Assembly (NCBI RefSeq): GCF_001653335.1
Contig: NZ_CP015079.1
Span: 1,302,001-1,366,000, forward strand
DNA from: Nocardioides dokdonensis FR1436
Lineage (GTDB): Bacteria > Actinomycetota > Actinomycetes > Propionibacteriales > Nocardioidaceae
Direction: 5' to 3'
Length of the DNA stretch: 64,000 nucleotides
In this document: positions 40,359 through 47,731 of the stretch, in pieces
How positions within the stretch are numbered: the stretch's first letter is position 1
Layout: each line of letters begins with the position of its first letter
Notes under the pieces: generated by a model
Seen by the model: only the letters and a program-made list of their open reading frames with translations
What the model was told of the DNA's origin: nothing
Database searches by the model: none
Translations under genes and position numbers: made by a program

Positions 40359-41153
40359 GTGCCGTCCGCCCTCTCCCCCCGACTCTGGGGTGCCCACCTC
40401 CTGGTCCTGGTGCTGGTGGCGGCGGCCGGAGGTCTGGGCTGGTGGCAGTACTCCGCCTACCAGGCCCAGCAGGAGGCCGAGGCGCGTGACCTGACCGAGG
40501 CCACGCCCGTCGCGCTCACCGACCTGATGGGTCCTGACGACCCGTTCCCCGCCCGGTCGGTCGGCCAGCCGGTGACGGTGTCGGGCGCCTGGGTCCCCGA
40601 CGGGACGGTCTACGTCTCGGGGCGCGAGCACGACGGGACGGAGGGCTACTGGGTCGTCACACCACTGGCCGTGGGCGGGGCCGGTGAGCCGGCCCTGCCG
40701 GTCGTGCGCGGCTGGGCACCCGAGCCCGAGGCGGCCGCCGCGGCGCCCGAGGGCGCCGCCAGCGTCCAGGGCTGGCTGCAGCCCTCCGAGGGCACCGGTG
40801 CCGGGGACGTCGACCGCACCGACGACGTGGTCCCGCAGGTGCGCACCGCGGACCTCATCCAGCACGTCGACCAGGACCTGTACGGCGCCTACGCCGTCCT
40901 CGACCCCGACGCGGCGCCCAACTCCGACCTGGTCGCCGCCGACGCGCTCGAGCCCGCCGACCTGGCCGAGCTGCCCGAGGCCGCCGGCTCCACGGGCCTG
41001 CGCAACCTCCTCTACGCCCTCGAGTGGGTGATCTTCGGAGGTTTCGCCGTCTTCATCTGGTGGCGCTACGTGCGCGACGTCACCCAGGGTGGACCGCTCG
41101 GAGCACCGAGGGGCGTCGGGCCCGGGGAGCCCCGGGTAGCGTCGGGCTCGTGA
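40359..41153 (+). CDS. SURF1 family cytochrome oxidase biogenesis protein
   Basis: 264 residues. Two transmembrane helices (about 12-32 and 220-240) flank an extracytoplasmic beta-rich domain with the SURF1 features GGLGWWQYSAYQ, VTVSGAWVPDGTVYVSGR and GYWVVTPL. SURF1 proteins assist assembly of haem-copper cytochrome oxidase. It overlaps the DUF3817 gene by GTGA. Confidence 0.85.
   Translation: MPSALSPRLWGAHLLVLVLVAAAGGLGWWQYSAYQAQQEAEARDLTEATPVALTDLMGPDDPFPARSVGQPVTVSGAWVPDGTVYVSGREHDGTEGYWVVTPLAVGGAGEPALPVVRGWAPEPEAAAAAPEGAASVQGWLQPSEGTGAGDVDRTDDVVPQVRTADLIQHVDQDLYGAYAVLDPDAAPNSDLVAADALEPADLAELPEAAGSTGLRNLLYALEWVIFGGFAVFIWWRYVRDVTQGGPLGAPRGVGPGEPRVASGS
41137..41142 (+). promoter_or_regulatory. 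-10 hexamer TAGCGT within the SURF1 3' end
   Basis: It ends 7 nt before GTG 41150 of the DUF3817 gene and may give it an internal leaderless promoter. Confidence 0.35.
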
Positions 41154-41536
41154 ACGACGAGCTGCGCGCCCCGCTGGCGGCGTACCGGGTGATGGCCACC
41201 GTGGTCGGCCTCCTGCTGGTGGTCCTGGTCCTGGTCGGCTTGCCCCTGCACTACGGCTACCTCGTGTCCGACGCCGTCTGGCTCGCCGAGGGCAGCGGTC
41301 AGGGCTGGCAGCTGGGCTCCGACATCTCCGCCTACCTGGGCGTCGCCCACGGTTGGCTCTACATGATCTTCCTGTTCTGCGCCTTCTGGCTCTCGCGGCG
41401 CGCGGAGTGGGCGCTGGGCTTCACCGCGGTGACCCTGCTGTCCGGCACCGTGCCGCTGCTGAGCTTCTGGGCCGAGCACCGGGCCACGAAGCGGGTGCGC
41501 GCCCAGCAGCGCGCCGCCGCCGTACCCGTCCACTGA
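41150..41536 (+). CDS. DUF3817 family membrane protein
   Basis: 128 residues with three hydrophobic helices (about 13-37, 60-80 and 88-110). The DUF3817 features AYRVMATVVGLLLVVLVLVGLPLHYG and YLGVAHGWLYMIFLFCAFWL are present. The function is unknown; it often lies near SURF1 or guaA in actinobacteria. The start GTG overlaps the SURF1 stop by 4 nt. Confidence 0.82.
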   Translation: MNDELRAPLAAYRVMATVVGLLLVVLVLVGLPLHYGYLVSDAVWLAEGSGQGWQLGSDISAYLGVAHGWLYMIFLFCAFWLSRRAEWALGFTAVTLLSGTVPLLSFWAEHRATKRVRAQQRAAAVPVH

Positions 41537-41552
41537 GCGACGAGGCAGTGCC

Positions 41553-42377
41553 GTGACCACCGCCTTCGTCCTCGGGGGCGGCGGCGCCCTCGGCGCTGTC
41601 GAGGTGGGCATGCTCGCCGCGCTGCTCGAGCGCGACGTCCGTCCCGACCTGGTGCTCGGCACCTCGGTGGGCGCCCTCAACGGCGCCTTCCTGGCCCAGA
41701 GCCCCGACCTCGAGGTGATCGAGCGCCTCACGGCGCTGTGGCGCGCCGTGGCGACCAACCGCAACGAGGTGTACGGCGACCGGCCGCTGCGCAGCATGCG
41801 CCGCGCGGTGGCGACCGGCACGCACGTGTTCTCGGCGAAGCCGCTCACGACCCGCTTGCGCGAGGAGCTGGGCGACGTGGTCTTCGCGGACCTCGCCGTG
41901 CCGTTCCAGGTGTGTGCGGCCAGCATCGAGCGGGCCGCGGAGCACTGGTTCGACACCGGCCCGGTCGTCGACGCCGTGGTCGCCAGCGCCGCGGTGCCGG
42001 GCCTGCTGCCGCCGGCCCGGGTGGGCGAGGAGCACTTCCTCGACGGCGGCATCGTGAACTCCGTGCCGGTCGCGCGCGCCCACCAGCTGGGGGCCGAGCG
42101 CATCTTCGTGCTCCAGGTCGGCCGGTACGACCGCCCGCTGCGCCCGCCGCGCCGCCCGTGGGAGGTCGCCCGCGTCTCCTTCGAGATCTCCCGGCGCCAC
42201 CGGATGACGCGTGAGCTGGCCGAGCTGCCCGAGCACGTCGAGGCGCACGTCCTGCCGGCGCGCGGCACCTCGGACCGCGACGACTCGGTGCGCGCCGGCC
42301 TCGACTTCCGCGACGTCGAGCGACGCATCGAGCTGACCCGGGTGGCCAGCGGGGACTACCTCGACGCGCTGGGCTGA
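41553..42377 (+). CDS. Patatin-like phospholipase family protein
   Basis: 274 residues. The oxyanion loop LGGGGALGAVEVG, the nucleophile elbow GTSVGALNG (GxSxG) and the catalytic DGG in LDGGIVNSVPV form a complete patatin Ser-Asp dyad. Such proteins hydrolyse membrane lipids or act as esterases, in the RssA-like bacterial group. Substrate is unknown. It lies 16 nt after the DUF3817 stop, so the four genes from SURF1 to the acyltransferase may form an operon. Confidence 0.87.
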   Translation: MTTAFVLGGGGALGAVEVGMLAALLERDVRPDLVLGTSVGALNGAFLAQSPDLEVIERLTALWRAVATNRNEVYGDRPLRSMRRAVATGTHVFSAKPLTTRLREELGDVVFADLAVPFQVCAASIERAAEHWFDTGPVVDAVVASAAVPGLLPPARVGEEHFLDGGIVNSVPVARAHQLGAERIFVLQVGRYDRPLRPPRRPWEVARVSFEISRRHRMTRELAELPEHVEAHVLPARGTSDRDDSVRAGLDFRDVERRIELTRVASGDYLDALG

Positions 42378-42419
42378 CGCCGACGGCGCAGCAGCCGCGG
42401 GCTGGTGATCTCGGGCTGG

Positions 42420-42425
42420 GATGAT
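42420..42425 (+). promoter_or_regulatory. -10-like GATGAT before the second acyltransferase
   Basis: It ends 6 nt before GTG 42432; the first base departs from the TANNNT pattern. Confidence 0.3.
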
Positions 42426-42431
42426 CGCGGG

Positions 42432-43448
42432 GTGAGCATGCTGCGCAGGGCGGTGACCGTGCCGCTCGTCGTGCTGCTGACGGGCGTGGTCTGGCTGACG
42501 CTGCCGCTGTGGTTGATCGGGGCGGCGGCGCTGTCCCCGTTCGTGCCCGGGCACTGGCGGGCGCTGCGGCTGACCTGGCTCCTGGTCGTCGCCCTGACCG
42601 CGGAGAGCCTGCTGCTCGTGGTGCTGCTGGGCACCTGGCTGGCCAGCGGGTGCGGGCGCCGGCTGCGCACGGCGTACTGGGAGGGGGTGCACTACGACCT
42701 GGTGCAGGGCACGATGTGGCTGCTCTTCCGCGAGGCGCGGCGGGTGCTGCACCTGAGCATCGTCACGGAGGGTCCCGAGCCCGACGCCCATCCCGGCGTG
42801 CCGCTGCTGGTGTGCTGCCGGCACGCGGGGCCCGGCGACTCCTTCACCCTCGTCCACGCGCTCATGGACTGGTACGACCGTGAGCCGCGCGTGGTGCTCA
42901 AGGACAGCCTGGGCTGGGATCCCGTGGTCGGCACGGTGCTGCGCCGCATCCCGGCCCGCTTCATCAGTCCCGGCTCGGGGGAGGACCTCGAGGACCAGAT
43001 CGCGGCCCTGGCCACCGACCTCGACGGGAACGACGCGTTCGTGATCTTCCCCGAGGGTGGCAACTTCACCGTCGAGCGACGGGCGCGCGCCATCGAGCGG
43101 TTGACCGGACTGGGTCTGCACGCCATGGCGCGGCGTGCCGAGGGGATGCTGCACGTGCTGGCGCCCCGGCCCGGCGGGGTGATCGCCGCGCTCGACGCCG
43201 CCCCCGAGGCCGACGTGATGATGGTGGCGCACACCGGGCTCGACCACCTGAACGGCGTACGCGACCTGTGGCGGGAGCTGCCGATGGACAAGCAGCTGGT
43301 GATGCGGTGGTGGCAGGTGCCGCGGGCGGAGATCCCCGAGGGCCGCGAGGAGCGGATCGAGTGGCTCTACGACTGGTGGCAGCACATCGACGACTGGGTG
43401 GAACAGCACCGGCCGGAGGATCTCTCCCCCGGCCGGTGGCGTCGCTGA
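42432..43448 (+). CDS. Membrane acyltransferase of the PlsC/LPLAT type
   Basis: 338 residues. Two N-terminal transmembrane helices (about residues 5-32 and 45-70) precede a cytoplasmic acyltransferase domain with HxxxxD as RHAGPGDSF and the downstream FPEGGNFT motif. This matches the AGPAT/LPLAT fold; the acceptor is not known. Beside a patatin phospholipase it could take part in phospholipid remodelling, which is inference from adjacency. The start may also be ATG 42438. Confidence 0.75.
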   Translation: MSMLRRAVTVPLVVLLTGVVWLTLPLWLIGAAALSPFVPGHWRALRLTWLLVVALTAESLLLVVLLGTWLASGCGRRLRTAYWEGVHYDLVQGTMWLLFREARRVLHLSIVTEGPEPDAHPGVPLLVCCRHAGPGDSFTLVHALMDWYDREPRVVLKDSLGWDPVVGTVLRRIPARFISPGSGEDLEDQIAALATDLDGNDAFVIFPEGGNFTVERRARAIERLTGLGLHAMARRAEGMLHVLAPRPGGVIAALDAAPEADVMMVAHTGLDHLNGVRDLWRELPMDKQLVMRWWQVPRAEIPEGREERIEWLYDWWQHIDDWVEQHRPEDLSPGRWRR

Positions 43449-43471
43449 CCCGCTCCTGTGCAGGACGCGGG
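43449..43471. terminator. Hairpin between convergent genes
   Basis: CCCGC and CCTG arms at 43449-43458 pair with CAGG and GCGGG at 43461-43471 with one bulge. It is a plausible weak bidirectional terminator. Confidence 0.4.
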
Positions 43472-43479
43472 CCGATGGA

Positions 43480-44280
43480 TCAGCTGTTGCTGGTGCCCTT
43501 GTCCTCGATGTCGACGACCTCGGCCGGCTCGTCGGGGGTGGTGACCGGGTGAGCGGTCTCGGCCTCGTCGGCCAGCGCCTCGTCGGGCGAGGAGCCGCCC
43601 GTGTCGTCGCTGGCAGCGGACATCGGCGCCGCCGGGGTGGGCACAGCGCCCGCACCGGTGGCCGTGCCCGTGGTGCTGGCCGTGGTGCTGGCCGCGGGCG
43701 GGCTGGGCACGTAGGAGGACTGCCAGTTCTGCGACTCCGAGCCGCCCTGGAGCTTCTTGGCCACCACACCGACCACGGCTGCCACGCCGGTGAAGATGAG
43801 GAGCTTCTTGAGCTTCGAGCCCTTCTTGCGGGGCTCCTCGCCCTTGAGCTCGGCGACCTTGGTCGAGGCCTTGTCGCCGAGGTCGGCGGCCCGGGTGCTC
43901 GCGAGGTCGTTGAGCTCGGCGGCCTTGGCGCCGGCGAACGCGGCACCGGAGGCGACGAGCGGGGCGGCCTTGGCGCGGACGTCGGCGATCGCCGGCCCGG
44001 CCTTCTCCTTGGCGTCGTGGCCGAGCACGACGGCCCGGTCGCGCGCGTCGAGGACGTACGGCGTGGCCCGGGTGCGGGCGTCGACCAGTGCCGGCCCGGC
44101 CTTGGCGCGGGCGTCGGCGATCGCCGGCCCGGCCTTCTCCTTGGCGTCGGCCATCAGCGAGCGCGCCTCGTCCTTCGCGGTGCTCACCGCCGACTCGACC
44201 TGGGGACGCACGGAGTCCACGACCGATTCCATGTAGTCACCGGCCTGCTCGATGAGGGACTTCTTCTTGCGAAGACGCAT
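43480..44280 (-). CDS. Ala-rich repeat membrane protein (DUF5324/YtxH-like)
   Basis: 266 residues. A basic start (RLRKKKSLIEQAG) is followed by a long helical region (about residues 15-140) built from 11- to 20-residue repeats of the type EKAGPAIADARAKAGPAL. A single transmembrane helix (about 163-180, LLIFTGVAAVVGVVA) precedes a Thr/Ala/Pro and acidic tail. The layout matches proteins called DUF5324 or YtxH-like next to ppiA in Streptomyces; that match is from recall. Function unknown. ATG 44280 is preferred over GTG 44289 because GAGGAAG is too close to the latter. Confidence 0.65.
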   Translation of the reverse strand: MRLRKKKSLIEQAGDYMESVVDSVRPQVESAVSTAKDEARSLMADAKEKAGPAIADARAKAGPALVDARTRATPYVLDARDRAVVLGHDAKEKAGPAIADVRAKAAPLVASGAAFAGAKAAELNDLASTRAADLGDKASTKVAELKGEEPRKKGSKLKKLLIFTGVAAVVGVVAKKLQGGSESQNWQSSYVPSPPAASTTASTTGTATGAGAVPTPAAPMSAASDDTGGSSPDEALADEAETAHPVTTPDEPAEVVDIEDKGTSNS

Positions 44281-44475
44281 CCGCGTCACTTCCTCTCGTC
44301 AATGTGTGATCCATTCGACCACGGTTGTTCAACACCCGCCCGGGCGCCCCGGAGGGCCTCACGCGCTCCGACGTCACCTGCGGCAGGGCGACTTGTCACT
44401 CCGTGCGAGGATCTTCTCGCACTGACGACTCGTCGTCGTACACCCAGATGTACCCCCTCAGCACGAAAGGCAGTC

Positions 44476-44988
44476 ATGGCGGACCCGCAGGCCATTCTCA
44501 AGACCAACCGGGGCGACATCGTCCTGAACCTCTTCCCGAACCACGCACCCGAGACGGTGGCCAACTTCACCGGCCTCGCGACGGGTGAGAAGAAGTACGA
44601 CGCCGGCAACGGCAAGACCGGCCCGTTCTACGACGGTCTCGGCTTCCACCGCGTCATCTCCGGCTTCATGATCCAGGGCGGTTGCCCGCTGGGCACCGGC
44701 ACGGGCGGCCCGGGCTACACCTTCAAGGACGAGCCGCACCCCGAGCTCGTCTTCGACAAGCCCTACCTGCTCGCGATGGCCAACGCCGGCCCGAGCACCA
44801 ACGGCTCGCAGTTCTTCATCACCGTCGGCCCCACGCCGCACCTGAACCGCAAGCACACCATCTTCGGTGAGGTGGCCGACCAGGCCTCGCGCGACGTCGT
44901 CGACGCCATCGCCGCCACGCAGACCGGGCCGGGCGACCGCCCCGTCGAGCCCGTCGTCTTCGAGTCCGTGGAGATCGTGGGCGCCTGA
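44476..44988 (+). CDS. ppiA: Peptidyl-prolyl cis-trans isomerase (cyclophilin)
   Basis: 170 residues. The cyclophilin core FHRVISGFMIQGGCPLGTGTGGPGYTFKDE and the GSQFFITVGPTPHLNRKHTIFGEV block carry the active-site Arg, Phe and Gln. It isomerises Xaa-Pro bonds in the cytoplasm; no signal peptide is present. ATG 44476 follows GAAAGG. The frame is open for 300 codons upstream, antisense to the preceding gene, and that part is not coding. Confidence 0.94.
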   Translation: MADPQAILKTNRGDIVLNLFPNHAPETVANFTGLATGEKKYDAGNGKTGPFYDGLGFHRVISGFMIQGGCPLGTGTGGPGYTFKDEPHPELVFDKPYLLAMANAGPSTNGSQFFITVGPTPHLNRKHTIFGEVADQASRDVVDAIAATQTGPGDRPVEPVVFESVEIVGA

Positions 44989-45028
44989 GGCACCCGCCTC
45001 GACGCCGACCTCCTCACCACTGCCTCCC

Positions 45029-45961
45029 GTGACCCAGCCGCCGACTCCCGAGCCTGCGCCTGACGTCGGGGTGCCGGTCTGCTACCGGCACCCCGGCCGG
45101 GAGACCTACATCCGCTGTCAGCGCTGCGACCGGCCGATCTGCCCGGACTGCATGCGCGACGCCTCCGTGGGCTTCCAGTGCCCCGAGTGCGTCGCCGAGG
45201 GCGCGCGCAGCACCCGCCAGAACCGCACGGCGTACGGCGGGCTGCGTCCGACCGACGCCAGCCGCACCTCCATGGTGCTGATCGCGCTCAACGTCGCCGT
45301 CTGGATCGCGATCAGCGTGACCGGGGGCGCGGCGAGCCGCCTGGTCGACCTGCTCGCGCTGCGCACCAACGGCGTCTGCCTGACCGGCGAGGGCGGCTTC
45401 GACGTCGCCCGCGCCGTCTGCGAGGGCAACGGCACCTGGTTGCCGGGCTTCGTCGACGGCGCGTTCTGGCAGGTCCTCAGCTCCGGCTTCACCCACGTGC
45501 AGCTGATGCACCTGGGCTTCAACATGCTCGCCCTCTACCTGATCGGCCCGCAGCTCGAGGCCGTCCTCGGTCGGGCCCGGTTCCTCGCGCTCTACCTGAT
45601 CTCCCTGCTGGCCGGCTCGGTGGTCGTGCTCTGGGCGGCCTCGCAGTACGGCGCGACCGTCGGGGCCTCCGGCGCCATCTACGGCCTCTTCGCCGCGCTC
45701 CTCGTCGTGGCGCGCAAGGTCGGCGGCGACATGCGCCAGCTGCTGATCCTGGTGGCGATCAACGTCGTCATCACCTTCGCGGTCCCGAACATCTCCTGGC
45801 AGGGCCACCTCGGCGGGTTCGTCGGCGGCGCGGTCGTGACGGCCCTCCTCGTGCACGCCCCCCGCGGCCCGCGACGCGGAGCCTTCCAGGTCGTGGGGCT
45901 GGTGCTCCTCACCCTCAGCCTGCTCGCAGCCGCCGTGCTGCGCATCGCCGCACTCTCCTGA
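45029..45961 (+). CDS. Rhomboid family intramembrane serine protease
   Basis: 310 residues. An N-terminal zinc ribbon/B-box-like domain has two CxxC pairs (CQRCDRPICPDC and CPEC) within residues 20-60. A six-helix rhomboid domain follows, with the catalytic Ser in GASGAIYG and the catalytic His in HLGGFVGG. It cleaves membrane substrates within the bilayer; the target is unknown. Position between ppiA and crgA is standard in actinobacteria. The stop codon abuts the first unit of the 22-bp repeat array. Confidence 0.92.
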   Translation: MTQPPTPEPAPDVGVPVCYRHPGRETYIRCQRCDRPICPDCMRDASVGFQCPECVAEGARSTRQNRTAYGGLRPTDASRTSMVLIALNVAVWIAISVTGGAASRLVDLLALRTNGVCLTGEGGFDVARAVCEGNGTWLPGFVDGAFWQVLSSGFTHVQLMHLGFNMLALYLIGPQLEAVLGRARFLALYLISLLAGSVVVLWAASQYGATVGASGAIYGLFAALLVVARKVGGDMRQLLILVAINVVITFAVPNISWQGHLGGFVGGAVVTALLVHAPRGPRRGAFQVVGLVLLTLSLLAAAVLRIAALS

Positions 45962-46142
45962 CCCGGCCCAGATGTCGCGCCCACCCGGCGCAGATCTCCC
46001 GCCCACCCGGCCCAGATGTCGCGCCCACCCGGCGCAAATGTTGCGCTCCTCTGCGGCCCCGTTGACGTTGCGCGGAGATGGGGACATCTGCGCCGACTCG
46101 GTGCGACATCTGCACCGGGTCAGCGGGATATCTGGGCCGGGT
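45961..46142. repeat. 22-bp direct and inverted repeat array
   Basis: Four contiguous 22-bp units of the form ACCCGGCSCAGATGTCGCGC-CC occupy 45961-46048. After a 28-bp spacer, three units in reverse orientation occupy 46077-46142, also contiguous and exactly 22 bp each. Units alternate C and G at position 8. The array begins on the last base of the rhomboid stop codon. Confidence 0.9.
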
Positions 46143-46154
46143 CGCGTGGGGGTG

Positions 46155-46190
46155 AGTTCTCCACAGGTGTGTCCACAGCTGTGGAGAACT
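46155..46190. repeat. 12-bp perfect inverted repeat with inner palindrome
   Basis: AGTTCTCCACAG (46155-46166) and CTGTGGAGAACT (46179-46190) flank 12 bp. An overlapping palindrome CCACAGCTGTGG (46173-46184) allows an alternative fold. GTGTCCACA (46169) and TCGTCCACA (46204) each differ from the DnaA box by one base. Confidence 0.75.
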
Positions 46191-46234
46191 ACACGCGTGT
46201 GATTCGTCCACAGGTTCATCCCCAGGTGTGCAGA

Positions 46235-46266
46235 AACCGCCCGCCACCGTGAGGTGACGGGCGGTT
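46235..46266. terminator. Bidirectional terminator between rhomboid and crgA
   Basis: AACCGCCCGCCACC (46235-46248) pairs with 46253-46266 with one mismatch across GTGA. Confidence 0.65.
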
Positions 46267-46308
46267 CCTGGATGCGGTCGGGGCCGGCTCAGCAGGGGAG
46301 CCGGCAGG

Positions 46309-46767
46309 TCACTCCCAGCGGGTGGCGAAGATGAAGCCGACGCCCATGAACGCGATGCCGACGAACAGGTTCGACTGCGCCAGGTCGTTGAAGACCGGGA
46401 TCGAGTCGAGCTTGTCGTTGGCGAAGATGTAGTAGGTGCAGATCCACACCAGGCCGACCAGGAAGCAGCCGAGCATGCCGCCGACGACGCCGCGGCCGCG
46501 GCCCATGGGGGTGCTCGGGTGCGCGGAGACCGCGAGCCCCAGGAAGAGGAGGCCGAAGCCGATGACGTAGTTCCACCGCACCAGGTCCGCCATCCAGGCC
46601 GGACCGCTGGGCTCGGAGCCGACGACCGTCGGGTCGGCACGCACCCCGAAGTAGTAGAAGAGGACCCAGGCCACCCCTGCGAGCACCATCAGCAGCGCCA
46701 CGACGGATCGGGGGGTCACCACCGGGCCCCGGGGATCGGCCAGCTCGTCCTTGACCTTCTGTCTCAC
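46309..46767 (-). CDS. crgA: Cell division protein CrgA, internally duplicated
   Basis: 152 residues with four transmembrane helices, whereas CrgA is normally about 80-95 residues with two. The C-terminal half (about 90-152, ending VGFIFATRWE) has the usual CrgA ending. The N-terminal half (about 20-85) repeats the same plan: GVAWVLFYYF versus GLVWICTYYIF, and WNYVIGFGLLFLGL versus SNLFVGIAFMGVGF. CrgA coordinates FtsZ-linked septum synthesis with PBPs. GTG 46767 is preceded by AGGAG. It is divergent from the DUF881 gene. Confidence 0.8.
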   Translation of the reverse strand: MRQKVKDELADPRGPVVTPRSVVALLMVLAGVAWVLFYYFGVRADPTVVGSEPSGPAWMADLVRWNYVIGFGLLFLGLAVSAHPSTPMGRGRGVVGGMLGCFLVGLVWICTYYIFANDKLDSIPVFNDLAQSNLFVGIAFMGVGFIFATRWE

Positions 46768-46852
46768 GTCTACTCCTCGCTGGTGGTGCTGATGGCTCGT
46801 CCCCGCAGCGCGTGGACCGCCCCCATGGCTCGGTGCGCGCCCGGGTCGCGGC

Positions 46853-46858
46853 TACCTT
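46853..46858 (+). promoter_or_regulatory. -10 hexamer TACCTT before the DUF881 gene
   Basis: It ends 7 nt before ATG 46866 and supports that start. Confidence 0.45.
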
Positions 46859-46865
46859 AGTGGGC

Positions 46866-47690
46866 ATGACGGCGAGATCCCACGCGAGGCCGGCCCCGGG
46901 GCAGCGACCTCCGGGCTGGTGGCGTCGTGTGCGCGAGCGCTCGGGCATCGTCGTCGGGGGCACGCCCAGCACCGAGCGCCCGCGGGCGTGGCGGGTGCTG
47001 ACCCCGGCGGTGGTGCTGCTCAGCGGAACCCTGTTCGCCGTCAGCGCGGTGAACTCCGACGGCACCGACCTGCGTCCGGGCATCACCGACCTGGTCGGCC
47101 TGGTCAGCTCCGAGGCCGACGAGTACGAGCGGCTGCGCAGCCGGGTCGCGGACCTGACCGAGGAGGTCAACGTCCTCACCAGCAGCCTCGCCGACCGTGA
47201 CGTCGCGCGGGTGCAGGGCCGCATCGAGGAGTACGCCGACCCCGCGGGGCTGGTCCCGGTCGAGGGCGAGGGCCTCACGGTCACGCTCACCGACAGTCCT
47301 CTGGGCGACGACGACACCGACCAGCCCGAGAGGTTCCTGGTGGTGCACCAGCAGGACATCCAGTCGGTGGTCAACGCGATGTGGCGCGCCGGCGCCGAGG
47401 CCGTCACGATCCAGGGCCAGCGCCTGATCTCGACGACCGGCATCAAGTGCGAGGGCCCGTCGGTGACCCTGCACGGCGTTCCCTACCCGCCGCCGTACGT
47501 CATCTCAGCGGTGGGCGACACCGCCGAGCTGGCCGCCTCCGTGGACGGCGACCGCTACCTCACGCAGTACCGCGAGCAGTCCGAGCAGGACGACATCCTG
47601 ATCGGCTGGGAGATGGAGGCCGAGTCCGAGGTGGAGGCGCCGCCCTACGCCGGCCTGCTCGACCTGTCGTACGCCGAACCCATCGCCTGA
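46866..47690 (+). CDS. DUF881 family protein
   Basis: 274 residues. One transmembrane helix (about residues 43-62, LTPAVVLLSGTLFAVSAV) is followed by a coiled-coil (EADEYERLRSRVADLTEEVNVLTSSL) and the DUF881 domain with GLTVTLTDSP, VHQQDIQSVVNAMWRAGAEAVTIQGQRL and IKCEGPSVTLHG. The family is membrane-anchored with an extracytoplasmic domain and is found near division genes; function is not established. The frame starts 18 codons earlier, but ATG 46866 follows a -10 hexamer. Confidence 0.85.
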   Translation: MTARSHARPAPGQRPPGWWRRVRERSGIVVGGTPSTERPRAWRVLTPAVVLLSGTLFAVSAVNSDGTDLRPGITDLVGLVSSEADEYERLRSRVADLTEEVNVLTSSLADRDVARVQGRIEEYADPAGLVPVEGEGLTVTLTDSPLGDDDTDQPERFLVVHQQDIQSVVNAMWRAGAEAVTIQGQRLISTTGIKCEGPSVTLHGVPYPPPYVISAVGDTAELAASVDGDRYLTQYREQSEQDDILIGWEMEAESEVEAPPYAGLLDLSYAEPIA

Positions 47691-47731
47691 CCCCAGCACG
47701 TTGGGGCCCAGCACGATCCGGCCCGCGGCGA

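Larger units (their letters stand above)
45962..46308. other. Rhomboid-crgA spacer
   Basis: 347 bp between convergent genes with no supported gene. It contains, in order, the 22-bp repeat array, a hairpin with DnaA-box-like sequences, and a terminator hairpin. Confidence 0.7.

Noticed and set aside
45961..46142. CRISPR array
   Set aside because: The 22-bp units are directly contiguous without spacers, half are inverted, and no cas genes are nearby.
46812..46865. Longer N-terminus for the DUF881 protein
   Set aside because: A -10 hexamer lies within this stretch, 7 nt before ATG 46866, and the added residues are not signal-like.
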